From Nymphaea colorata (taxonomy: Eukaryota > Streptophyta > Magnoliopsida > Nymphaeales > Nymphaeaceae), in contig NC_045141.1 of the NCBI RefSeq assembly GCF_008831285.2, positions 14,620,106 through 14,680,105 of the forward strand: a stretch of DNA of 60,000 bases, given 5' to 3'. The translations under genes and the position numbers were made by a program. The notes beneath the pieces are model-generated. The model worked only from the letters and a program-made list of their open reading frames with translations. It was not told where the DNA came from and ran no database searches. Each line of letters begins with the position of its first letter. The first letter of the stretch is position 1. Below are positions 14,501 through 24,500 of this stretch, one piece after another.

Positions 14501-15058
14501 TCCACATATTATCAAACTAAAAAAAAAAGTATTCTCTCATATTTATTCCTTATTCTGTCGACGATCGGAAGGAACACAAATTCCTTGTCTTTCTACCGAA
14601 ATAAGAACCTAACGGATTTCACCATTGAGACAATTCAAACCAGCGAAAAAAGAACAGAAAGGGAAAAACTACTTGGGAAGAAAACAAGGAAAGATTTTCT
14701 GTCCAAATTCAGATGATCAAGGAAACAATGTGCTCACTCATGGTCCACATAGTTGGATTAGTTGGGAACGTGCGTCGCAATTTACTTCGAAGAGTGTATC
14801 CATAAGCATGAAAACACAAAAACGAAGAAATGAAAGAACTTCTCCTTGGTCACGAATCCACAACGATAAAGACTTAAGGAGCGGAACAGAAGCGCAACTC
14901 GAGCCGCGTGATCCAACCAAATCTGAAACGAGAACCAGGAGCTCCTGAGGACCAGACTCACCGCTACAAGCCTCTTGAAGCAGAGCAGAGACGTCTACCC
15001 AAACGGTCTGCTCGCCGGATGGAAGTGGAGGGACCCGAACGTCTCCTTTCGAAGCCAT
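131..15058 (-). CDS. NAA35: NAA35/MAK10, NatC N-terminal acetyltransferase auxiliary subunit (N-terminal part; 3' end outside window)
   Basis: This is the auxiliary (Mak10) subunit of NatC, the cytosolic, ribosome-associated complex with catalytic NAA30 that acetylates proteins starting with Met plus a hydrophobic residue. I rebuilt eight exons: 14962-15058, 14315-14382, 8675-8833, 8426-8593, 3805-3955, 2669-2748, 352-624 and 131-274. All introns are GT-AG and all phases agree, giving 380 codons. The start is ATG at 15058 (MASKGDV). Family motifs appear in order: [31 protein letters not shown], the hallmark MDPKMDSGM (about residues 56-64), [39 protein letters not shown] and [22 protein letters not shown]. 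Plant homologues are about 700 residues, so roughly the first half is here and the rest lies left of base 131. The longest introns are intron 2 (5.5 kb) and intron 4 (4.5 kb). The upstream gene ends 1.7 kb away on the same strand. I see no break in the visible frame. Confidence 0.93.
625..2668 (-). other. NAA35 intron 6
   Basis: This 2.0 kb AT-rich intron lies between exons 2669-2748 and 352-624. I see only short unsupported open frames and no recognisable mobile element. The donor is AAG|GTCTTC, which is weak at positions +3 to +5, and the acceptor is GGCAG. The next intron (275-351) is only 77 bp. Confidence 0.7.
4710..5709. mobile_element. Degenerate non-autonomous hAT-like element, about 1 kb
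   Basis: The left end reads CAGTGTTTAGAAAC and the right end, reverse-complemented, reads CAATGTTTTAAAAT. These form a degenerate terminal inverted repeat of the CAATGTT type. Sub-terminal DNA on both sides is rich in GACTCA/GAGTCA/AAGTCA repeats in both orientations. The flanking 8-mers AAGCACAT and GTGCACTT agree at 5 of 8 positions, consistent with an old target duplication. No transposase is present. It could also be a member of another TIR family. Confidence 0.45.
6427..6665. repeat. GTACCC/CACGGG-rich repeat module (5'-type)
   Basis: This GC-richer block lies within AT-rich intron. It carries repeated CACGGGTG, TGTACGGACACG, GGGTATGGTCAACGTACCC and GTCATACCCGACC words. The same word set recurs at 7800-7965 and, diverged to the CGACTCGGGTGC form, at 19605-19800. 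The open frames over it on both strands are composition artefacts. It is probably one end of a non-autonomous transposon; the family is not recognised. Confidence 0.5.
7080..7260. other. GC-rich island of unknown origin inside intron 4
   Basis: About 180 bp are clearly richer in G+C than the surrounding intron. The block includes a short inverted repeat (GGTTCCCGGGTGGGAAGCC near 7206-7224). It encodes no convincing protein and matches nothing I recognise. It may be the inner part of the repeat cluster or an inserted fragment. Confidence 0.3.
7624..7709 (+). repeat. CACCCGTACC terminal module, copy 1
   Basis: This copy starts GTACGGCCAGCCGTGCCC, contains GCACCCGTACC and ends CCATGTGACATAG. 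A (GT)n(AT)n tract (about 7590-7622) lies directly in front of it. Two other modules, 8297-8367 and 21551-21628, share the start words, the middle and the CCTA(T/G)GTGACATAG end, which supports a common transposon terminus. Confidence 0.55.
7800..7965. repeat. GTACCC-rich repeat module with a perfect 12-bp hairpin
   Basis: This run contains GGGTACGTTGACCGTACCC and many CCGTACC words. It has an exact inverted repeat: CGGGTACTCCTC (7917-7928), a 5-nt spacer, then GAGGAGTACCCG (7934-7945). It ends GTGTGACAGTGTTGTACATAG-like, echoing the GTGACATAG end of neighbouring modules. It probably belongs to the same repeat family as 6427-6665. Confidence 0.5.
8212..8284. repeat. (CA)n(TA)n compound microsatellite
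   Basis: A CA run of about 25 bp (8212-8236) passes straight into an imperfect TA run ending near 8284. The two tracts lie just ahead of terminal module copy 2. IYIY-type open frames over it are artefacts. Confidence 0.95.
8297..8367 (+). repeat. CACCCGTACC terminal module, copy 2
   Basis: The block opens GTACGGCCGTACCCCCGCAC, continues through AAATTTTTTGAAAATGG, and ends CCTATGTGACATAG. It shares order and words with 7624-7709 and 21551-21628. Like them it follows a microsatellite. It ends 58 bp downstream of the NAA35 exon 4 donor. Confidence 0.6.
11472..11517. repeat. (CT)n microsatellite
   Basis: An uninterrupted CT run of about 46 bp lies in NAA35 intron 2. The LSLSLS open frame through it is an artefact. 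Confidence 0.95.
11585..11737 (-). repeat. Short CAGTGG...GAGCCAGAAATT repeat, copy 1
   Basis: On the minus strand it begins CAGTGGCAGAGCCAGAAATT and ends near GTGGGCATGTGCCCC. A second copy in the opposite orientation lies at 32781-32935 and a poorer third at 31650-31720. All are about 70-160 bp, non-coding and share both ends, so they look like a short non-autonomous element. The family is not identified. Confidence 0.5.
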
Positions 15059-16788
15059 CACCTCCTCCCAATTCGGAGCAGCTCCTTCAGATGCTTCCCT
15101 CGAAGGTTTTTGATGTCCGGCCGAACAGAAAGAGATATTCACCTGATCCGCGACCGTGGCGGGAGATGCCACGACCTTTCCACTTTCCACTGCTTCCCGC
15201 CAGCGAGTGTCTGACTTGCTATATGGAGCTGCGAGAAGAGGCAGCCGAAACAGGCACTCTCGCACCGGAAAATGGGGGCTCACCAGAGATAAGAGATGTC
15301 CTAGGCTGTGGCAATGCACTCAGGAGCCGTTCAACCGGCCGACGGAGAAGGGCTGGAACCGGGAAGCCGTGGTACTCTCTCCGGCGGTCTAGTTTGGACT
15401 TTGGAGACGAGCGAGAAACTTCATTTCTTTTGGGTTACCAACTTAGGGCACGATTCCAGTGAGAAAGAAAAGAATCTGTTTTTCCAAGAGAATCTTTTCC
15501 TAAGAAAGTGTTTCTTATATGATATGTTCAATGTTTTCATATGATGTGAGAAAAATAATTAATTAATTAATTATCAAATGATCTTTCAAACAAGTAAGTT
15601 TTTAATTGCAAAAAAATGACTGGTATTCAATGAAGTTTTGATTTTTACAAACTATACTTTTCCTATAACTTTTCTTCTTTTAGGCTAAAAAAATAAAATA
15701 AAATAAAAAATTGTTTACGAATAATTTGGGATGGGTTTTAGTATTTTCCCGGAAAAAGTTTTCCAACTGCAGTCCATACTGCTAAATTGCGTATCAAAAG
15801 AGAATGAAATCTTGATTGAATTAATAAAAAGTACATGTGAGTATATCCATGGGGCGTCTGATCAAGTACCAAAATCATATCTTTGCTAGGACCCATAGTT
15901 CCTCAAGTCATGCAGTTAGATACGTTTGTTTGGAACATTGCTTTCTAACTAGGATCTGGAATTACTTGATCTTGGTCATCTTTAAACCCTAGTGTTCCCT
16001 AATTTAAGTGATATTTCAGTAAGCCTTGGAAACGTTGCTTTCTAGGTAAAATCCCCAGTTCATATTTAATTTGGCTTATTTTGTAACTTGGTACACTCTT
16101 TCAGTCCCAATTCTCAAAACTAAGCTTTGTTTAATTTTTGGTTTCCCATCGCTTCAATATATACATAAAGATTGAAATCTACTAGATGTTAGATGTTGCA
16201 GGATGACTAAATATTAGAAATCTGTTCAAAAGGATCCAGAAGCATGATGAGGACTTGGCTTTTTCAACTGAGTCCATGAAGACTCAGTGAGGATTTTTCC
16301 ATTGCCATTCCAGGGCAAAAGGAAATTGTAAACTTATTTAACAGATCACTCCTCTCCCCTTGTAGCACAAATGACAGATATTAATTGCTTTTTATGAGCC
16401 TCATCTAAGCAAAACAACGCCATTCACAGGACTGGATTTTAAAAATTATCTGAACCTCAGAAACTTCTGAACCTCAGTCCCATCTCACAACATAAAGGAA
16501 TCTGTTTAAAGTTTGAATAATGTACAGATGCACGAAGTCTCAGTTCAATGGACAAGGAAGACAGGATTTCCTTCCTTTCAAATAATTTATATTTATATAT
16601 TTCATTTCGTTATTTATTTGGACAGCGCAAAACTGTATGGTACTCAAAGCTGAGACCAGTAGTTACAACCAGATTCCAGCAATCTAATAACACAAAATTA
16701 ATTATATGAATAATCGATTATGGTGAAACAGAGCCCAGACATATGAGTAGAACTCACTACTCACATGGAGAACATAGAGTAATGCTGT
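15059..16788. other. Intergenic region: NAA35 promoter and MATH-gene 3' flank
   Basis: This 1.7 kb lies between the MATH-gene stop (16789) and the NAA35 start (15058), both genes reading leftwards. The part next to NAA35 (15059-15460) is GC-richer, as expected for a leader and proximal promoter. Plus-strand open frames there are antisense artefacts. Further right is an AT-rich stretch with a TTAATTAATTAATTA run near 15558. No TATA box can be placed with confidence. Confidence 0.6.
16613..16618 (-). terminator. Candidate polyadenylation signal of the MATH gene
   Basis: AATAAA on the minus strand lies about 170 nt downstream of the stop codon at 16789, in AU-rich sequence. Plant signals are loose, so this is only a plausible site. 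Confidence 0.35.
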
Positions 16789-19700
16789 TCACGTGGAGGG
16801 AAACCAAGGGCTGCCTACACCATTTACATGACCATTGCTGTGGATTGCAGCTCCACTGGGTAGAATGGAAGGCGGCAATCCAACAGCCATTGGAGGAGCA
16901 GTTCCATATAGACCTAATGGAGAAGGGACAGGATGGCTTGTTATAAGAGGACTGCTGCTTCCTATACGCTGTTGGAGTGCATGTATTAGCCGGAGTCCTT
17001 CTTCATGTATACGTGACAAGGTCTCCAACTCTTGCATTGAAAGAGCTTCCAAGCCCACACCATATAGAGGAGCATGGCGAGACATTTCTTCCTGCAATGA
17101 TGCTTCAAGAGTATGGATATATTGCTGCAGCAGCAAAAAGACAATCAGTACATCAAAAGAAGAAAATGGAGAACAATGAACTACCATAAATGCATTAAAC
17201 ATTCCCCACAATTAAAAAATTCATAAAAAATTTTGTCTGACCAGAAGCACAAGTATATCCAGTGTCATGTACTGCCATCATGATATCGCAACCAAATTTC
17301 AATGTAGAACTAAATATTGCAATAATATGATGGTCTGATTAACCTTGAAATGGATAAGGCAACAAGTACGGACATAAAGATCTCAACTTCTACCAGTAAC
17401 ATCAGAAAAATCCGATCCATTCTATTCCAAAGAGAGCATGAGAAATGAAAACAAAAAGGATAAGACATCAAAGAGTGTCTAACATCTAAACTACAAGTCA
17501 GCTGATATCCTAAACCATCAGTTGGCTCAACATAAATGTTAGCTACACCAAACCCCAAATTCATGACAAGTTGTTAGTTGTGCCTTCTCAAACACTGTCA
17601 GCAAAAAACAAAGAAGAATAAATAATGCTCAGAAGTTGATAAGAGCACATGTATTCATGCTCTTAGGAGACAACTTTGATTTGTTTGATAGGAATTTTTT
17701 GATCTAACTCATTATACACCAAGCACAAACATAACTGACTAGAAACGAACAAAATTTGGCTTCCAACGACCTTCAAGAATGCAAGTCATCCATTTGATAA
17801 AAGAGGATCAACTGCAGTGTGATCTGAGAAAAAGATATATTGATGGTGCAAGCAAACAATTCTTAGATAATAAAAGGAAATTTCTTTTGTTCCTTCCATG
17901 AATTTAGTTTCTGAACATTTGATGATAATGTGCGTAAATACATGTATGACAAATTCAGAACAGATAGTAGAAATACAACTTCATAATGATAACAGGAAAA
18001 TTCCAATTCAGTAAAATCATCGTGTTTGGAACTGTAACAATTAGCCTAAAAAATTAAGGTGTAGGATATGGTGTTGTACACAGCTTTATGCATAAACTCA
18101 TTGTTTGGGACATACTAAGTGCTGATAAATGGCCTTTTATTAACCTAAGAATCAGCTTCTGTTACCAGTTAAGTTTGGCTATTAAATCACCAGCTTCTAT
18201 TACAACGTGCCACCCACAGTCCCTAATAGGCTGTGATGCATAGGCAATATGTATAAGCATGGTCACCGATAAAAATGAGAACCCCTAGAATAGCCTCGGT
18301 GGAGTCAAAATAGGACATCAAGATTTTCTATACCTTGATTTAACAAATATATTCAACTATTAAGAACTTCCATAGACTATATGGTAAACTAAGAGCATGT
18401 AAAAAACTGTACTAAATAGTCATATTAATTATTATGTATACATGAAATAATATAGTCCATCAATTACATTTCAACGGAGTACTATTGTTTGGTCAATATT
18501 TCTCTTTGCACTAAAGAACCGAGGTATGACACGTTCCCACACCTACACACATACACAGATACAGAAGGAGAGTAACCTGGCATGTGTTCAATTTTGATTC
18601 CATCCCATCAATGTAGGCTTCACATCTGGCAATTTGCTCTTCCTTCTCTCTCTTCTCGCCCTCAGTTTGTCCAACAGTTTTTGTCAACCTCTGGACTTCA
18701 TCCTCAAGTGACTGTCTTACTTCTTCACGGGTGACTGTTTCTGTAGCGAAGCGCTTTAACTCCTCATCAAACCTTTTCCGTGCAGCTTCTGCATTCTTCA
18801 GCCGTTCAGCAAGTGCATTTTTTTCCTTCACTACTCTCTGAAGTGTGTATTAAGCCAAGTTTAGTAATGACAAACAATAAATCACGCAAAATAAAAAATG
18901 CAACTGAAAACAGGTTCAATTATTCAAGCCCAAACAGTTAGAAAATGAAAAGCAACACAGAAGCATACCTCGATTGGAGGGTACAATATTTAATTTTAGT
19001 TTCTAAAAGATACAGATCTAGCTAGAAATATAGAGAAACCATCCATTCAGTCATCAAGTTTCACGAAGCATATTCTGGAAACAAATACGCTCCATGCTGG
19101 CTAAGACCAAACAGTCAGCTCAACATCACACAAAAATTTAGTCTCCAGAAAATGCATGAACATGGGTTACAAAAATGCATGAACGAGGGTCACCATGATG
19201 TTCCAAAAAGAAGCCAATGCCACCCCACCTTCTGCAGTCAAATATTAATGCTTACTTGATGATGAAGAAAATTAAATTCCAAAAAATTTTCAATCAAATA
19301 TGCCTTCTCAAAAGTATCAACAATGAGGTCCCACAATTGAAATCAGTATTTAGCAGGAAAAAAAAAAAGCTAAGTCCAAGTCTCCAAATAAAGCAACCAT
19401 GTATGAGATCAACCAATTTTGTAAAAAAGATGCAACATTTCCTGTCCCTGTTTGAAACACTCAACGGCAGTATGAAGAAATTCTTCAAAATTATACAGCC
19501 TTAAATAACAAGTTGAAAAGAACATGACATGGACTGGCAACATTTTACAGAACATAAAATATTGGATTGCAAGCCTTTTGTTGAGACATGTACAGTTCTA
19601 ACTTCTAAGTCACCTGGACGCTACAATTTGACTGCCGCACCCATGTCGACACGACTCGGGTGCTGGTGCGGCTCGGATTCGCACCCGACTCGGGTCAACA

Positions 19701-21429
19701 AGAGTCGGGTGCGGCTGACCGCACCGGTTCATTTTTGTTCATTTTGGACATGCACCCGACTCGCATTTGACTCGAGTCGGGTGCGGTCAAACCTCGTCAA
19801 GCCTATTTTTGTCCTTTTTGATATTTTTTATTTTAAAAAATTTGAACATTAAAAGGAGGGTTTAACATTTTTTTTCCATTTCTGTGTTCTGTCATGGTTT
19901 TGTTGTTTTTTGTTTACTTGTTTAATGTTTGTACTTTGTAAGCATGTTAATGCTTAATATGTTACATTCATATACACAATACATTATAACTTATAAGTAT
20001 GTAATATATAATATTCATATATAATTTATCCATAAAGTGTGCAGTGTAGAGTGTATAGACTATAGTGTATACCAATGTTGTAAGAGGCGATAAAGCGAGG
20101 CGAGACGAGGCGTTAATTGAAGCGTAAGCTTCACGAACAAATTTGTGAATTATATAATATTTATAAAAATAACAAAAAAACTGAAAAAAATGACTACAAT
20201 ACTAAGCAAATAATTAAAAAACATTACATGCAAACAACAATAATTTGTAAATTCAAATAAATGCAATGTCATATAATTAGCACATAGTGTAACAAATATT
20301 AACAACAAACACATAATGTAACAAATATTAACACTATATGACAAATTTGAATTATTAACAAGTAACAACTTATTGACAAGCAACAACATATTTATAAAAA
20401 ACAGCATAAACTAAGACATGTAAAAAATTTGAATGAAAATATAATAAGTTAAAGATGCATTAGATGCACAAGATGATGGCAACGGTGTGGGTAGATTGTC
20501 TACTTTCGGTTCAATATTTTAATCTTTATCTGTAAGACAGAAATTTGGATGGTCCCGACTCACCAACACGATCAACCTATGCAGTTAAGCAGAGCAAATC
20601 TGATTTAGGATAAGATACAATGGATCAGACCACCCAACACCACTTATAATAGTGTTGTAGTCTTTTGCTGCTCAACGCCACTTGCAACACATGGCAACAT
20701 TGGGCATGAGGACCACCATCCATGAACACGTCCAACTTCAAATGATGGCAAATGATGACAAATGGATATGACTGCAATGCGTGAACAAAATAGGTTGAAG
20801 AGGGCGGCCCCGAAACTCCCTTCGGCCTCCCCCTTTCTCTCTCTCGGCCACGAAAGAAAGAAGGCATGAACAGTCGAAACTCCCCTCTGCCTTCCCCTCT
20901 CTCTTTCTCTCTCGGCCACGAAAGAAAGAAGGCATGAACAGCCGAGCAGTATCAGACACCTTACCTTGAAAGGGCAGAGAAAATAGTTGATGGATTTTTG
21001 ACGTTGGAGATGGCTCCACCAGCCGCAGCTCCAAGCCTCCACCCTCTAACAATTTCACAGGTGCAGGGATGGTTGAATTTTACAGATGATTTGAGATTGA
21101 TGATAGGGGATTTAGGAATGCAAACCTTAAATTAGGGCTACGTGTGAAGCCCCTTGATCATTTTTATTTAATTTTAAACTTTTTTTAATTAAAAAAAAAA
21201 CTAATAAACTGACTTTGTGCTTGAGGCGTACGCCTCAAGCATGGAACGTGCCACAGGTTGAGGCGTACGCTTCTACCAAGTGAGGCGAACGCTTCAGGGA
21301 TGCGTGCGCCTCACTGCGTTGCCTCAAGGCGTTTTTTTTAAAAAAACGCCTTGAGTCGTGTTTTTTTTCCATGAAGTGTACGCTTCTTATAACATTGGTG
21401 TATACTCTAAATTTCTTAATTCTTATAAG

Positions 21430-21516
<87 letters not shown>

Positions 21517-24500
21517 AATAATAAATTAAGAATAACAAATAAATATTCTTGCCGCACCACTGCACCTAAATTTTTTGGGATGTGCTGCACCGGCACCGGC
21601 ACCCGCACTCCACACCTAGGTGACATAGGTATCATTCCATTCTTTTGAGAAACACAGCTTTGGAATTGTCAAACAGAAAACTGTTGGCAACTTTTTTGGC
21701 TTTTAAGAAGAGCTGGTTTTGGCTACCAAAAGGTAGTAGCATCTGGAGTTAAAAATAATCATGCCCTTTTATCAAAGCCAAACCCAGGCAAGGTTCATCA
21801 ACTGCCAAGTAACTAAAACTCACTGGTTCAGCCATTGGTAGTAACTCCCCAATTCTTTGATTAGCACAAGTTCATCCCCTTGACCAGATGATGTTCAAAA
21901 TGATGACTAACACAATGTGATCCACTGACAAGTGTATGCTTGACCCATCAACTCAAGTCCATTGATTAGATCCATTCAGACCCAATCTCACCGATTATAC
22001 ACTGGCTAATGAGTGGCAAAAATACAAAAATGCATTGTCAAAAGGAACTTGCAATGCATTGAGGCATTTGGGTAGTTATCTGATGCATGGATGGATTCCA
22101 TCACTACCTCCTTCTGAGGTGGGGCTTTGAGATAAGCAATTCCCACTCATGGCTTTGCAAAACACACTTCCAGAAAACAGAGGCATCATGGGATCAGTCA
22201 GGCTAAAGAGAAGAAACTTCTGAAAAATAATGAGGAGTTTTTTTCGAAGCTGAAACCACAATAGTGTAAACAGAGAAAATACCTGAAGAATAACCACGTC
22301 TTTAATCAGAATATAGATAATCTTTCAACACCTTATTCAAGTTTTAATGCTAAAGATATTAGCAACAATGATTCTATGATGATAAAACTTAATTTTAAAA
22401 GAATGTGTAACCTCCCAAGCCATTTCAGATTAATGTTTAAGGATTTGTGGTGTTTACATTAAATAATCAAGAGAATAAAATTGGGACAAGATCTGTACAT
22501 ATTTATGTGAAGGTAAGGTGTTATATTTAAATTAAGCATATAAAGTTAAAGAAAATGATAGGTTGAACCTAAATTATCTTTTTCATGACAAAGATAACTT
22601 TGGTCTCGTACACCTAAAGTTCTTTGCAAGCATCGTAAGGGGGAAGAAGCTTTGTTCTTCCAGAGATCTAGTTGACCAGGAATTTAAAAGAAAAAATATC
22701 ATAATAAATAAAGAATGATCAAATAGTAATGCAACATATATGCATATTGCATAGTAAAGATGGCATTTGTCTTTCATGCTAATGTGGTAATCCATCCAGC
22801 AATCCATTGTCTGCATTACATTTTGAAGACTGGAAAACCCTTTTTTCTGAATCTAATTATGGATAATTCAAGCTGTCATTGACCGCTAAAACATGTTGAA
22901 AAATGTAAAGTTTCTACAACAGTTAAGTGCCATGATATTGTTGCACATATGGAAAATTGTGTTTGTAAAGAAATAATATTATAAAAGTCAAGCTAAAATG
23001 TTTATTCTTGCTCAATTCTTATGTTTCTTATGAAGGCCAAATGGGCGTTGCCACCCAGACCACAGAAGTCCTTGTGTTCTTTGTGGAAGTTTTATGTAGC
23101 CCAAGTTTGTGCTTTCACTTGGAATTTTTTCTTAAAATAGTATCAGACTCATAAGTATTTGAGATCTACCCACAAAATTTAAGAGGAAGAATCTTCAGTC
23201 TGCTGTAAATTAGGTGCTGCATTGCTCCTCATGCTTCAAGATGGCTCCATTACAAATAGAATACAGTTTGTAAGCTTCACCAATCTGATGTACGGACTTG
23301 TAATTTTGTCAGCTCTTGATTAATTAAGAATGACAACAACCACAGGACTTTTAGAGTTTATATGAAGCTTCTCATTTCTAAAATGGCAGCATTATGGGGC
23401 AGACTTGCACATTCAAATACCTGAACCAAATGAGGCTATGCAGCTATTCTATCACTATGAAATGATTAATATAACTCATGTACTTCATTGCAAAAACCGA
23501 AAAGGAAAAAAAAAAAAAAGAAATTGAAATCTCAAACAAATACACCAGCCTATCTCAAACCTATCATTGTAAAATATCCAGGAAACCACTGTTGTTCACC
23601 TGGTTCTTGCATGGCAAACCATAATTTGTCTGATTTGAGAAAAGTACAACACAGGTAATAAAGAAGGGAAAAGTCAGGCATAGAGTCTATAGACCAAATT
23701 TTAAACTTTAAAGTTTAAAGCTTAAACCTTAAGCTTATTTCTTGACGTGTTATTAACTTATTATTGCTTATTAATAATGAATAGTAAATGTCCATTACGT
23801 GTGATTGTGTTTTTATACAGAACACAGTTTCCTTATTTTTAAAATTTTTTTCTCTATTTTTTCTGATTTTTCAATCCTTTTTATTGATCAAAAGAATAAT
23901 TTTACGATACGTTTATGATACATGGCTTATCTACTGGCCCGACCAATAGAAGCTACAATATGCTTTTTACAACATCAGACCAAGTTTAGACAAGCAAAAA
24001 TCTAAGTTAGATATAAACCCAAAAGCTTAAACCAGTAACCACGTTATATAGGACTAGCAAGAGATAAAATTACCTTTAACTCATCACGTTTACGGGACTT
24101 TAGTTGTGCAAGTTGCATCTCTGCATCATGTAGACGGTCTTGAAGGACCTTTTTTTCAGCAGAGATTTTTGCAACTTCATCATCTCGTTCTGATCGGACC
24201 CACTCAATTTGGTTTTCTGCTTCTCGAATTTGTTCTGTCATTTCCTTTCTTTCCCGAGCAAAGCGATCAATTTCAGCTCTCATTTCAGACTACAATGGTT
24301 AAGAAGAGTTTTACAATGGTTAAGAAGAGTTTTATGTGAGGTTATAAAAGAATTAGCAAGGATTTAGGACAGAAAAGTATCCAGTCACACTGAAAACACA
24401 AATACAATACCTTAAGATGGTGGCTTAATGACTCTGATTCACTTAACTTTTGACATAAAATATTCTTTTCTCTCACAAGCCCAGAAATTTCAGCTTGTTT

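Larger units (their letters stand above)
19605..21628. mobile_element. Older CACCC/CGACTCGGGTGC repeat element, interrupted by a hAT-like insertion
   Basis: The left end reads TAAGTCACCTGGACG followed by CGACTCGGGTGC repeats (19605-19800). The right end, reverse-complemented, reads CTATGTCACCTAGGTG followed by GGTGCCGGTGCCGG (21551-21628). These ends are a short imperfect inverted repeat with similar sub-terminal words. Removing the inner element (20073-21397 plus one 8-bp duplication) leaves about 690 bp. No protein is encoded and no target duplication is evident. Confidence 0.45.
18838..24073 (-). other. MATH-gene intron 8 (5.2 kb) with nested elements
   Basis: The intron lies between two coiled-coil exons (donor AAAG|GTAATT, acceptor CTTCAG). 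It contains the nested pair at 19605-21628 and a (TA)n tract. The rest (21630-24070) is AT-rich without recognisable elements. The other introns of this gene are 73-1450 bp, so this one is expanded. Confidence 0.75.

Noticed and set aside
14908-15462. 184-codon plus-strand open frame
   Set aside because: It is antisense to NAA35 exon 1 and its GC-richer leader, has no domain, and the opposite strand carries a well-supported exon.
23695-23745. AAACTTTAAAGTTTAAAGCTT-type local palindromes
   Set aside because: They are short AT-rich inverted words expected by chance in this composition, with no flanking duplication.
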